In this document: piece by piece, positions 1 to 11,234 of the stretch
Layout: every line of letters starts with the position of its first letter
How positions within the stretch are numbered: position 1 is the stretch's first letter
Assembly (NCBI RefSeq): GCF_016466415.2
Contig: NZ_CP066772.2
Span: forward strand, 1,054,001 to 1,118,000
DNA from: Ralstonia pickettii
GTDB lineage: Bacteria > Pseudomonadota > Gammaproteobacteria > Burkholderiales > Burkholderiaceae
Direction of reading: 5' to 3'
Length of the DNA stretch: 64,000 nt
The notes under the pieces: generated by a model
Database searches by the model: none
What the model saw: only the letters and a program-made list of their open reading frames with translations
What the model was told of the DNA's origin: nothing
Program-made: the position numbers and the translations under genes

Positions 1-19
1 GCAGACCCGGCCGAACCGG

Positions 20-35
20 CCAAACGATCGTTTGG
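20..35. promoter_or_regulatory. Perfect 16-bp palindrome upstream of kup
   Basis: The sequence CCAAACGATCGTTTGG is a perfect palindrome, of the kind bound by TetR-family repressors. It lies about 255 bases before kup, so it may serve a gene to the left of the window rather than kup. Apart from this site, bases 1-291 hold no gene and no clear promoter that I can identify. The operator role is inference from symmetry alone. Confidence 0.35.
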
Positions 36-291
36 TGAATATATGCTTGGCGCGTCGCCTCGTCAAAGTCTGTTTTTTTAAGGTTTCCGTTTGGAGCGGC
101 CGCGGCTGCTGTTTTCGGGCCCGCACCAGGGTTGGCGCGCGCTTGCCATCGGTGCAAACACCCGCGCAAAACCGGGCGTTTTCACCTAAGCTTTAGTGGC
201 TTCTGCCGCACTCGGCCCGCCCGTAAAGCCGGTGTCGCAGTCGGTGCACGAAAATTGCGTGCGCCCCCGTCGTTCCAGTCGCAGCCTACCC

Positions 292-2187
292 ATGACGACA
301 GCCGCAGCCAGTCACACTAAGAAAAATCCCGCGTTGATGGCCACCATGGTGGGCGCGATCGGCGTGGTCTTCGGGGACATCGGCACCAGCCCCCTGTATG
401 CCCTGAAGGAATGCTTCAACCCCGAGCATGGGGTCCCGTTTTCCGATCAGACCGTCTTCGGCATCCTGTCGATGCTGTTCTGGGCGATGACGCTGGTGGT
501 ATCCGTCAAATATGTGCTCTTCGTCATGCGCGCCGACAACAACGGCGAAGGCGGCATCCTCGCGCTGACGGCGCTGGCCATGCGTGCGAGCAGCGGCAGC
601 GCCCGGTTCACACGCACATTGATGCTCCTCGGCCTGCTGGGCGCAGCCATGTTCTATGGCGATGCCGTCATTACCCCCGCCATCTCGGTGCTCTCCGCCA
701 TCGAAGGCATGGAAATCATGGCGCCTGCGCTGCAGAAGTGGGTATTGCCCCTGGCGCTGATCGTGCTGATCGCGCTGTTTTTGATTCAAAGGCATGGCAC
801 GCACGTGGTTGGGCGCCTGTTCGGGCCGATCATGGTGATCTGGTTCGTGCTGCTGGGGCTGATGGGATTGGTTTCGGTGGTGAAGTCGCCGCAGATTTTG
901 GTGGCGCTGAGTCCGGTGTACGCCATCGAATTCGGATTCCGGCATACGGTGCTGGCGTTCATCGTGTTCGGCTCGGTGTTCCTGGCGCTGACCGGTGCCG
1001 AGGCGCTGTATGCCGACATGGGCCACTTCGGCGCCCGCCCCATCCGGTACGCGTGGTTCTACATTGCCATGCCGTGCCTGCTGCTGAATTACTTTGGCCA
1101 GGGCGCCTTGCTGCTGCGCGAGCCGAGCGCCGTGCAAAACCCGTTCTTCCTGTTGATGCCGAGCTGGGCGGTTGGCCCGATGGTGCTGCTCGCTACGGCG
1201 GCCACCGTCATTGCGTCGCAGGCTGTCATCTCTGGCGCGTTTTCGATGACGGCGCAGGCCGTGCACCTGGGCTATGCGCCGCGCATGAAGATTCTCTACA
1301 CGTCGGATGTGGAAATCGGCCAGATCTACGTGCCAGTGGTCAACTACATGCTCCTCGTGCTGGTGGTGGCCGTGGTGCTGGCGTTCGGCAAGTCCGACAA
1401 CCTGGCCGCGGCGTACGGTATTGCGGTGACGACCACCATGGTATTGACGACGGGTCTGGTCACAGTCGTCATGCACAACGCCTGGAAATGGCGCCTCTGG
1501 CTGGTGGCGTGCATCGGGGCAGTATTCCTGGCGGTTGACCTGTCGTTCTTCGCCGCAAACCTGCTCAAGATTGCAGCCGGTGGCTGGTTCCCGCTCCTGC
1601 TGGGCGGCTTGATCTTCTTCCTGATGGTGACGTGGCACTCGGGCACGCAGCTGCTGAAGGCGCGCAATGTAGAAGGCGGCATTCCGCTTGAGCCGTTCAT
1701 GGACGGGCTGCTGCGCCATCCACCGTATCGTGTGGACGGCACGGCCGTGTACCTGACGCCCAGCATCGATTTCGTGCCCTTGGCGTTGCTGCACAACCTC
1801 AAGCACAACCACGTGCTGCACAAGCGCGTGCTGTTCATCCACTTCCGTACGCTGGCCGTGCCCTATGTGGACCCTGCCAAGCGCCTGGTCATCAAAACCA
1901 TTGGCGACGACATCCACACCGCAGTGGTGGATTTCGGCTTCAAGGAAACGCCCGCTGTGGACGAGATCGTTCGCAGCGTGGGCGAGCGGCTGGGCATCGT
2001 CTTTGAAGACATGGAAACGTCGTTCTTCATTACACGCGCCACGGTGGTGCCGTCGCCGCTGCCCGGCATGGCGATGTGGCGGGAGTCGTTGTTTGCCTGG
2101 ATGCAGCACAACAGCGCCAAACCGTCGGACTTCTTCCGGATTCCTGCCAACCGGTTGGTTGAGCTGGGGAGCAAGGTGGAGATCTAA
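292..2187 (+). CDS. kup: Low-affinity potassium transport system protein Kup
   Basis: This encodes a 631-residue inner-membrane KUP/HAK/KT-family K+ uptake permease, usually a K+/H+ symporter. The N-terminal signature [14 protein letters not shown] lies near residues 24-37, followed by about twelve hydrophobic segments up to roughly residue 460 and a soluble C-terminal domain, as in E. coli Kup (622 residues). The ATG at 292 was chosen because the protein then begins [11 protein letters not shown], like other beta-proteobacterial Kup proteins. An in-frame GTG at 196 would add 32 low-complexity residues and is less likely. It is convergent with fdhD, whose stop lies 18 bases beyond, with no obvious terminator between them. 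Confidence 0.95.
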   Translation: MTTAAASHTKKNPALMATMVGAIGVVFGDIGTSPLYALKECFNPEHGVPFSDQTVFGILSMLFWAMTLVVSVKYVLFVMRADNNGEGGILALTALAMRASSGSARFTRTLMLLGLLGAAMFYGDAVITPAISVLSAIEGMEIMAPALQKWVLPLALIVLIALFLIQRHGTHVVGRLFGPIMVIWFVLLGLMGLVSVVKSPQILVALSPVYAIEFGFRHTVLAFIVFGSVFLALTGAEALYADMGHFGARPIRYAWFYIAMPCLLLNYFGQGALLLREPSAVQNPFFLLMPSWAVGPMVLLATAATVIASQAVISGAFSMTAQAVHLGYAPRMKILYTSDVEIGQIYVPVVNYMLLVLVVAVVLAFGKSDNLAAAYGIAVTTTMVLTTGLVTVVMHNAWKWRLWLVACIGAVFLAVDLSFFAANLLKIAAGGWFPLLLGGLIFFLMVTWHSGTQLLKARNVEGGIPLEPFMDGLLRHPPYRVDGTAVYLTPSIDFVPLALLHNLKHNHVLHKRVLFIHFRTLAVPYVDPAKRLVIKTIGDDIHTAVVDFGFKETPAVDEIVRSVGERLGIVFEDMETSFFITRATVVPSPLPGMAMWRESLFAWMQHNSAKPSDFFRIPANRLVELGSKVEI

Positions 2188-2205
2188 CCTCGCGCGTTCT
2201 GTGCG

Positions 2206-3021
2206 TTACGCAAACCGCGTCACGCTATCGCCTCGGCAGAACGCCAGCAGCGTCAGCTGGCCGACCTTGGCGTGGCGGATTGCGAGTGAGGATGGCGCGG
2301 AGATCGTTGCCAGCAGCGGCACCTGCAGTTGAACGCACTTGCGCGCCAGCTCGAAGCTCGCACGACTCGTCATGACGATAAACCCGTCCGAGGGGCGGAT
2401 GCCGAGCCGAGCCAGCCGGCCGATCAGCTTGTCGAGAGCGTTGTGGCGACCCACGTCTTCCAGCGCATGCAGCGGTGCGTTGCCGTCTGAGGGCACCCAC
2501 CCTGCGGCATGCAAGCCACCCGTGAGCGCATTGGCCGGCTGATGCGCCGTCATCGCCTGCATGGCATCCAATACCTGCGTGTCGGCAAGTGATGCCAACC
2601 ACGCGGGTGGCACAAGCGGTTGCGGCGCATCTTCAAAAGTCTGCAGGCTTTCAATGCCGCACAGCCCGCAGCCGGTCGGGCCGGCCAGTGCGCGACGGCG
2701 TTCCTTCAACCGCACGAAGCAATGCGAAGCAATTTCAGCGTGTACTTCGAGCCCATGCGGATGCGTTTCCACATCTGCGCCCCGCCAATCGGCGCGACTG
2801 TCGATGATGCCTTCTGACAGCGCAAAGCCCAGCGCAAAGTCTTCCAGGTCGGTCGGCGACGCCATCATTACGGCATGCGTGATGCCGTTGAAGACAAGCG
2901 CGACCGGTGCCTCATCGGCGACGGCCGTGGAGGTGTCTTCTTGCGCGCCGGTGCGTGTGCGTTTCGTCGCGTTAGTGGACACGACGGGCAAGCCGGCGGG
3001 GTGGCGGGGTAGCAAAGTCAT
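2206..3021 (-). CDS. fdhD: Formate dehydrogenase accessory sulfurtransferase FdhD
   Basis: FdhD (271 residues) transfers sulfur from IscS to the molybdenum cofactor of formate dehydrogenase and is required for its activity. The CGLCG motif with the catalytic cysteines is present, together with the conserved N-terminal DLEDFALGFALSEG segment and the C-terminal MTSRASFELARK block. The start at 3021 overlaps the stop of the upstream winged-helix gene by 4 bases (ATGA), so the two are translationally coupled. It is the last gene of a minus-strand operon with an OFA transporter and the formate dehydrogenase-like enzyme, which is the expected client. Confidence 0.95.
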   Translation of the reverse strand: MTLLPRHPAGLPVVSTNATKRTRTGAQEDTSTAVADEAPVALVFNGITHAVMMASPTDLEDFALGFALSEGIIDSRADWRGADVETHPHGLEVHAEIASHCFVRLKERRRALAGPTGCGLCGIESLQTFEDAPQPLVPPAWLASLADTQVLDAMQAMTAHQPANALTGGLHAAGWVPSDGNAPLHALEDVGRHNALDKLIGRLARLGIRPSDGFIVMTSRASFELARKCVQLQVPLLATISAPSSLAIRHAKVGQLTLLAFCRGDSVTRFA

Positions 3022-3262
3022 GCAGTGAAATGAGGCAAAGCGCGGCCGGCATCGAGCAGCACGATGAGCCAGCGTGTGTCGTCCATGGCAACGCGCAGCA
3101 GGCCTGCATCGGCCAGCGGATGCAGCGCGCGCAGGACCGTGCTGGCGCGCTCGCCCACGCGCTTGGTCAGCCACGGCATCGACACCGGCTTGCCGGCGTC
3201 GGTCTCGCGCAATGCGGCCAGCAGCGCCAGCTGCAGCGCAGACCACGCCGGCTCTGTGGGCA

Positions 3263-3263
<1 letters not shown>
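3018..3263 (-). CDS. Small winged-helix-like protein in formate dehydrogenase operon
   Basis: An 81-residue protein with no family I can name. Its helix-rich sequence (ALQLALLAALRETDAGKPVS, then WLTKRVGERASTVLRALHPL and a short strand pair around RVAMDDTRWLIVL) fits a winged helix-turn-helix DNA-binding fold. It overlaps the dehydrogenase stop upstream by 1 base and fdhD downstream by 4 bases, so it is co-translated with both. A regulator of the operon or a small assembly factor are both possible. The fold is inferred from the pattern, not demonstrated. Confidence 0.7.
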
Positions 3264-5602
<2,339 letters not shown>

Positions 5603-5630
5603 GGGTGGCGGGGCAGCTTTAAATCACGGG

Positions 5631-7286
5631 TCAGGAGAAGAGAACGGCAGCTTTTTGGAGTGTAATCCAAATCCCCCAGCCCAACGGCAGGCCCACGGCG
5701 GCCCAGGCCAGCACCACAGCTACAGCCGAACCCGGATGCGCCTGCCATTCCAGCGATGTTTCCGGCGCAGCAACCGACGGCGTTGGGCTCTTGGTTGCCG
5801 CAGCATGTCGTTGCTCGTCGAGCTGCGCTTCGGTCATGAAGTGCTTCGCGTTGACAGGGCGCACCAGCAGGTTGCAGATGAAGCCGAGGATCAGCAGGCC
5901 GGCCAGGATCATCATCGTGATGTCGTACACGGCTGCGCGTTCCACGCCATGGGCGATCTGGTATTCGCGCAGGTAGTTCACCAGCACGGGGCCCAGGATG
6001 CCGGCCGTCGACCACGCCGTGAGCAGCCGGCCGTGGATGGCGCCCACCATTTGCGTGCCGAACATGTCAGCCAGATACGCCGGCACGGTCGCAAAACCGC
6101 CGCCGTACATCGACAGGATCACGCAGAAGGCCAGTGCGAACAGCGCGATATTGCCCGTGTGCGACGTCCACGGAATCGACGCATACAGCACGAAGCCGAG
6201 CACGAAGAAGACCGCGTAGGTCATCTTGCGGCCCAGGCGATCCGAGAGCGACGCCCAGAAGAAACGGCCGCCGATGTTGAACAGGCTCAGCAGACCCGTG
6301 AAGCCCGCAGCGATGGCTGCGATCTGGCCCTTTTGCGCGGCGGTCAGGTCCATGAACGACGTCGTCACGCCCAGCAGCTTGCCGCCAAACACTTCCTGCA
6401 GCAGTGGCGAGGCCATGCCCAGCACGCCAATGCCGGCTGATACGTTCAGGCACAGCACGCCCCAGATCAGCCAGAACTGCGGCGTCTTCAGCGCTTCGTT
6501 TGCGTGGACATGGCGTTGCGTGACCATCGCGTCCTTCGCCTTGGCCGGGGAGGGTGTCCAGCCTGCCGGTTTCCAGCCCGTGGGCGGCACGCGGTAACCC
6601 AGCGCACCTGCCATCATGAACACGAAGTAGATGCCGGCCAGCACAATGAAGGTTTGCGACACGCCCACAGATTCGGGCGTCGCAAACAGCTTCATCAGGC
6701 GGTCAGCCAACGGGGCGCCGATCATCGCGCCGCCGCCAAAACCCATGATGGCCATGCCCGTGGCCATGCCACGCTTGTCCGGAAACCACTTGATGAGCGT
6801 CGACACGGGCGATATGTAGCCCAGCCCCAGGCCGACGCCGCCGATCACGCCCGAGCCCACCCACAGCAGCCACAGTTGGTGTATCTGGATGCCCAGTGCG
6901 GAAATCAGGAGCCCGCCGCACCAGCACACAGCCGACACGACGCCAGCCTTGCGCGGGCCAACGCGTTCGAGCCAACCGCCCCACATGGCAGCGGATGCGC
7001 CCAGGAACACGAAGAACAGCGTGAACATCCAGCCCAGGCTGGAGACGCGCCAGTCGCAGGTGGTGGTGAACAGCTCGGCGACCAGCGAGACATCGGCGCC
7101 GCATGTGAGCGGCTTGGTGATGCCCAGCGCGCGGCCGAGCGGCAGCCAGAAGACGGAAAAACCGTAGGCCATGCCAATGCACAGATGGATGGCCAGTGCG
7201 GCAGGAGGAACCAGCCAGCGGTTGAAGCCAACCGCGGCGACGGTGCGCTCGCGCGAAAAAAATGGATGCAGGACTGCTTCGGACAT
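5631..7286 (-). CDS. OFA-family MFS transporter (oxalate/formate antiporter-like)
   Basis: A 551-residue inner-membrane major-facilitator protein related to OxlT, the oxalate:formate exchanger. It has about twelve transmembrane segments plus the family's extra-long loop around residues 190-270 and a cytosolic C-terminal extension. Motifs such as GVGLGLGYISPVSTLIKWFPD and MYGGGFATVPAYLADMFG are typical of the OFA group. The start is preceded by a strong purine-rich ribosome-binding site (GGGGGGA). It is the first gene of the minus-strand operon, 28 bases ahead of the formate dehydrogenase-like gene, so it probably supplies formate or exchanges oxalate for formate. Substrate specificity is inferred. 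Confidence 0.9.
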   Translation of the reverse strand: MSEAVLHPFFSRERTVAAVGFNRWLVPPAALAIHLCIGMAYGFSVFWLPLGRALGITKPLTCGADVSLVAELFTTTCDWRVSSLGWMFTLFFVFLGASAAMWGGWLERVGPRKAGVVSAVCWCGGLLISALGIQIHQLWLLWVGSGVIGGVGLGLGYISPVSTLIKWFPDKRGMATGMAIMGFGGGAMIGAPLADRLMKLFATPESVGVSQTFIVLAGIYFVFMMAGALGYRVPPTGWKPAGWTPSPAKAKDAMVTQRHVHANEALKTPQFWLIWGVLCLNVSAGIGVLGMASPLLQEVFGGKLLGVTTSFMDLTAAQKGQIAAIAAGFTGLLSLFNIGGRFFWASLSDRLGRKMTYAVFFVLGFVLYASIPWTSHTGNIALFALAFCVILSMYGGGFATVPAYLADMFGTQMVGAIHGRLLTAWSTAGILGPVLVNYLREYQIAHGVERAAVYDITMMILAGLLILGFICNLLVRPVNAKHFMTEAQLDEQRHAAATKSPTPSVAAPETSLEWQAHPGSAVAVVLAWAAVGLPLGWGIWITLQKAAVLFS

Positions 7287-7453
7287 CGAATCCCCCCGGA
7301 TAGGTTGAGCCCGCGTTGTGACGTACGTGGTGAAACGGTGCGGCCGCGCCGGTCATGGCCGGTGCGTGCCAGCCAGCTGCAGTTGGAATGCGCCGACGTT
7401 GCCCGCGAAAGATAGTGGGGTAGTCTGTTCTAGATCAATAGTTGTAGTCACCC

Positions 7454-7516
7454 GTTGTATTGCGAGTTACGCAACGTACAACCTAATCGCTTAATTTATG
7501 TGACTGAGAACATAAA
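7454..7516. promoter_or_regulatory. Two inverted repeats between OFA transporter and HPt gene
   Basis: The first inverted repeat (7454-7482) pairs GTTGTA with TACAAC and, inside it, TTGCG with CGCAA. The second (7495-7516) pairs TTTATGT with ACATAAA across 8 bases. The AT-rich stretch contrasts with its surroundings. The sites lie about 170 bases upstream of the formate operon and just beyond the 3' end of the HPt gene. They could be operators of the formate operon or, for the second, a weak terminator for the HPt transcript. Confidence 0.4.
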
Positions 7517-7563
7517 TAGCCGGGGGGTTATTCAAGCGATGTGCGGCGCAGGGTGGCGGACGG

Positions 7564-8040
7564 TCAGCTCGCAACCGCAGCGTCTGACCACGGGCAGCCG
7601 CTTGCCTGCTGGCGGAATTCACTCGCCAGCGCGCGCAGGCAGGTGAGGGCGGATTGCATGTCTTCCACACGCTGCTGATACGGTCCGATGCTCTGCGCTG
7701 CGCGCTCGATGCGGCGGGCGGCATCGCCAATCGCCTGATGCCCAAGCATGCGAGCAGAACCGACGATGCGGTGCGCCGCTTCAACGATCTGTGTGTCTTC
7801 GCCGCCGCGGATGGCGTTCGCCAGGTTGGCGAGATCCTGTTCCACCGTCTCACAAAATAGATCGACGATAAAACGCCATTGCTGCAGATCGGTACCAAAC
7901 AGCTCGGTGAGCGTAGTGATGACCTGTGGCGGGAATTGTGCGACGACGCTGGCGGAGACGTTGGACGTGAGGTGCATGGTGGCGGTGCGTGCGGTGGGAA
8001 TCAGAGATGCACTCTGCTCGCCTCGTCCACGCGTCGCCAT
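7564..8040 (-). CDS. HPt domain protein (histidine phosphotransfer)
   Basis: A 158-residue protein whose C-terminal 110 residues form a histidine-containing phosphotransfer domain. The motif AHRIVGSARMLG contains the phospho-accepting histidine followed by the usual G-S-A turn, within a four-helix pattern. Such proteins relay phosphate between hybrid sensor kinases and response regulators in the cytoplasm. Neither ATG start (8040, or 7977 giving 137 residues) has a strong Shine-Dalgarno sequence, so the N-terminus is uncertain. No kinase or regulator partner is encoded nearby. It follows the czc-like operon in the same direction but is separated from it by a terminator hairpin. Confidence 0.8.
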   Translation of the reverse strand: MATRGRGEQSASLIPTARTATMHLTSNVSASVVAQFPPQVITTLTELFGTDLQQWRFIVDLFCETVEQDLANLANAIRGGEDTQIVEAAHRIVGSARMLGHQAIGDAARRIERAAQSIGPYQQRVEDMQSALTCLRALASEFRQQASGCPWSDAAVAS

Positions 8041-8070
8041 GAGATTGGTCCGATTCTGGTGCGAGCCCAA

Positions 8071-8110
8071 AGGAAAACGGGCGCACCGCCGGTGAAGCGA
8101 TGCGCCCGTT
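8071..8110 (-). terminator. Rho-independent terminator after czcA-like gene
   Basis: A perfect 10-bp stem (AACGGGCGCA at 8076-8085 pairing with TGCGCCCGTT at 8101-8110) is followed on the minus strand by TTTTCCTTT. It sits 23 bases after the czcA-like stop and closes the efflux operon. Confidence 0.75.
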
Positions 8111-8132
8111 GCGCTTTCAGCACATGCGCAGG

Positions 8133-11100
8133 TTAAGGCAGCATGGCAGCAGTTGGATTGACGTCCGAATCGCGCGGGGGCGGACGACGATGGCGGTGCG
8201 CCCACGTGAAGACCACCGGCAACACCAGCAGGGTCAGGATCGTCGTTGTGACCATGCCGCCGACGATCACCAGCGCCAGCGGACGCTGCGCTTCCGAGCC
8301 GATGCTGTGCGAGAGCGCCGCCGGCAAGAGGCCCAGGCCGGCCAGCATGGCGGTCATGATCACCGGGCGCAGACGCAGCGCGGCACCGTCGACGGTGGCT
8401 TCCCGCACGTTTTCGGATTGCGACAGACGGTTGACGTACGAGATCAGAATCACCCCGTCCTGGATGGCGATGCCAAACAGTGACAGGAAGCCGATCCCCG
8501 CTGAAATCGACAGCGTCTCATTTGCGATATGCAGCGCCAGCAATCCGCCGATGGCGGCAAACGGCACATTCAGCACCACCATCAGCGCGTCCTTGAAATT
8601 GCCGAACGTGCTGTACAGCAGCAGGAAGATCACCAGGATGGTCAACGGCACAATCACCATCAGCTTGCCTTGGGCGACCTTCATCTCGTTGAACTGGCCA
8701 TCCCACTTGACGGTATAGCCCTCGGGCAGTTTTACGCTGTTGCCCACCACACGCTGTGCCTCGTCCACGGCACCGCCCAGGTCACGGCCGCGCACACCGA
8801 ACTTGATGGCGATGTAGCGCTTGCCTTCCTCGCGGTAGATGAAGAACGGGCCGTCGGTCATTTCCACCTTGGCGATCATCGACAGCGGAATGTGCTGCCC
8901 ATCGGGCGTATCGATCAGCAGCTCCCGGATAGCGTCGTACGACGCACGTGCCTGCTGGTTCAGCCGCACCGCCAGCCCGAATGATTTTTCGCCCTCCAGG
9001 ATTTGCGTGACCGGGGCGCCGCCAATGGCGTATTGCACGAGGTTCTGCACGTCGCTCACGTTGATGTTGAAGCGCGCAGCCGCCTGGCGGTCGATCGAAA
9101 CGTTCAGTGTCGGCTGACCCAGCTCGCGGAAGATGCCCACGTCCACCAGACCCTGCACCTTCTTAAGCTGTGCCTGGATTTCGTTGGCCTTCGCTTCGAG
9201 AACGTTGAGATCGTTCCCGAACAGCTTCACCGAGTTCTCGCCCTTGACGCCGGACAGCGCCTCGTCAACGTTGTCTTGGATGTACTGCGAGAAGTTGTAT
9301 TCGATACCGGGAATCTTCTCGAGGTGCTTGGACAGGCGTTCGACCAGTTGTCCCTTGGTCATGCCCTTGGCCCATTGGTCGGGCGGGGCGAAGTAGAGGC
9401 CGTACTCCTGGTTGAACACGCCGGTGGAGTCGGTGCCGTCATCCGGACGTCCGATCTGCACGGAAACCTTCTGGATTTCGGGCTGCTTGGTGAAGTACGT
9501 GCGCAAGTCGTTGGCCACCGACGCGGAGTATTCCAGGTCCACCGTGTTGGGCAGCGTAATGCGCAGCCACAGGTTGTTCTCTTCCAGCGTGGGGAGGAAC
9601 TCCGTACCGAGGAAGGTGGCGCTGTACAGCGTCAGCAAGAGCGCCGTAATGGCCGTGGCAAAGACGGTCATCGGGCGGGCAATGAGCTTGCGCAGCAATG
9701 GCTTGTACCAGCGCAGAATCGCCGCTATGAACGCCGGCGAATGCGGATGCAGCGTCTTGCCGAAGACGAACGACGTGGCCGCCGGCACGAACGTCAGGCT
9801 GAGCACGATCGATGCCATCAACGCAAAGCCCATCGTAAACGCCATCGGCTTGAAGATGATGCCTTCCACGCCGCCGATGAAGAACAGCGGCGAATACGCC
9901 ACGATGATGATGCCCGTAGAGAAGATCATCGCGCGCTGCACTTCGTTGGTCGCCTTGACGATCGCGTCTTCGAGCTTCTCGGCGCCTTCTTCGAGGTGCC
10001 GCATGATGTTTTCCATCACGATCACGGCCGCGTCGACAATCACCCCAAAGTCGATCGCACCGAGCGAGATCAGGTTGGCCGGCACATGGAAGTGCTCCAT
10101 GCTGATGAACGAGACGCACAGCGCCAGCGGAATCACCGCCGCCACCACAGCCGCCGCCCGGAAGTTGCCCAGGAAGACGAACAGCACCGCGAGCACCAGC
10201 GCGATGCCCACCACCAGCGTGTGTTCGACCGTGCCCATCGTGATGTCGAGCAGCACCTGGCGATCGTAGAACGGCTTGATCTGGACGCTCTTGGGCAGGA
10301 TGCCGTTGTTCAGCTCCGCCACTTTTTCGCGCACCTTGGCCAGCACTTCGGTGGCGTTGGCGTCGCGCTTGAGTAGCACGATGCCTTCCACCACGTCGGG
10401 CTGGTCGTTGTATTGCACCTGGCCCAGACGCTGCACATTCCCGACTTCCACTTCGGCTATATCGCGCACGCGGACAGGCACGCCATTGTTGGCGGTCACC
10501 ACCACGTTGCGGATGTCGTCGACCGTTTGCAGCAGGCCGACGCCGCGCACGACGAACTGCTGCTCGCCGTCGCGCAGCAGATTGCCGCCCGTGTTGTTGT
10601 TGGCGTTGCCGATGGCCGTGATGAGCTGTGACAGCGTGATCCCGTATGACAGCAGCTTCGCGGGCGAGGGAACGATGTGGTACTCCTTCACCTTGCCGCC
10701 GAAGGAGCTGACATCGGCTACCCCCTGCACGTGCTTGAGCCCCTTGGAGATGTCGTAGTCCTGGTAGCTCTTGAGCGTGGTGAGATCGACGCCGTCGCCC
10801 TCAAGGCGAAAACGCATGATTTCGCCCGTCGCATCCGAGTCCGGGCTCAGAGACGACTGCACGCCCGTCGGCAGGTTGGCGCTCGCCAAGTACTGCGAAA
10901 AATTCTGACGCGCCTTGAAGCTATCCGTGCCTTCCTTGAACTTGAGCGTCACCACCGACAGCCCGAACAGCGATACCGAGCGGAACGACTGCACATCCGG
11001 CACACCAGCCAGCGCGTTTTCGATGGGGATGGTGATCTGCTGTTCGACCTCGGTCGTGCTGCGGCCCGGCCATTGCGTGATGGCCTGCACCGAGAGCGGC

Positions 11101-11234
11101 GCCACGCCCGGATACGCCTGCAACGGCAACTCTTTGAATGAGAGCACGCCGACCACCAGCAGAGCGATCGCCAGAAAGACGATCAGCAGCCGGCGCTTGA
11201 GAATGCCCGCGATCGGGTTGAACTGCATGCTCAA
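8133..11234 (-). CDS. HME-family RND metal efflux pump, inner-membrane subunit (CzcA-like)
   Basis: A 1033-residue heavy-metal-efflux RND transporter, the proton-driven inner-membrane core of a tripartite export system. It has the duplicated layout: TM1 at the N-terminus, a large periplasmic loop, TM2-6, a second loop and TM7-12. The TM4 motif DFGVIVDAAVIVMEN holds the two aspartates and the glutamate needed for proton transport in CzcA. Sequence alone does not tell me whether the ion is Co/Zn/Cd, Ni or another, and the alanine after the second aspartate differs from the CzcA glycine. Its start overlaps the czcB-like stop by 4 bases, so the pump is translationally coupled to its adaptor. Confidence 0.9.
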   Translation of the reverse strand: MSMQFNPIAGILKRRLLIVFLAIALLVVGVLSFKELPLQAYPGVAPLSVQAITQWPGRSTTEVEQQITIPIENALAGVPDVQSFRSVSLFGLSVVTLKFKEGTDSFKARQNFSQYLASANLPTGVQSSLSPDSDATGEIMRFRLEGDGVDLTTLKSYQDYDISKGLKHVQGVADVSSFGGKVKEYHIVPSPAKLLSYGITLSQLITAIGNANNNTGGNLLRDGEQQFVVRGVGLLQTVDDIRNVVVTANNGVPVRVRDIAEVEVGNVQRLGQVQYNDQPDVVEGIVLLKRDANATEVLAKVREKVAELNNGILPKSVQIKPFYDRQVLLDITMGTVEHTLVVGIALVLAVLFVFLGNFRAAAVVAAVIPLALCVSFISMEHFHVPANLISLGAIDFGVIVDAAVIVMENIMRHLEEGAEKLEDAIVKATNEVQRAMIFSTGIIIVAYSPLFFIGGVEGIIFKPMAFTMGFALMASIVLSLTFVPAATSFVFGKTLHPHSPAFIAAILRWYKPLLRKLIARPMTVFATAITALLLTLYSATFLGTEFLPTLEENNLWLRITLPNTVDLEYSASVANDLRTYFTKQPEIQKVSVQIGRPDDGTDSTGVFNQEYGLYFAPPDQWAKGMTKGQLVERLSKHLEKIPGIEYNFSQYIQDNVDEALSGVKGENSVKLFGNDLNVLEAKANEIQAQLKKVQGLVDVGIFRELGQPTLNVSIDRQAAARFNINVSDVQNLVQYAIGGAPVTQILEGEKSFGLAVRLNQQARASYDAIRELLIDTPDGQHIPLSMIAKVEMTDGPFFIYREEGKRYIAIKFGVRGRDLGGAVDEAQRVVGNSVKLPEGYTVKWDGQFNEMKVAQGKLMVIVPLTILVIFLLLYSTFGNFKDALMVVLNVPFAAIGGLLALHIANETLSISAGIGFLSLFGIAIQDGVILISYVNRLSQSENVREATVDGAALRLRPVIMTAMLAGLGLLPAALSHSIGSEAQRPLALVIVGGMVTTTILTLLVLPVVFTWAHRHRRPPPRDSDVNPTAAMLP

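Noticed and set aside
286..2109. 607-codon open frame on the minus strand opposite kup
   Set aside because: The translation is low-complexity and rich in His, Gln and Arg, typical of the antisense strand of a high-GC gene. kup explains the sequence fully.
9003..10376. 457-codon plus-strand frame inside the czcA-like gene
   Set aside because: Composition is that of an antisense shadow and the RND pump is clearly encoded on the other strand.
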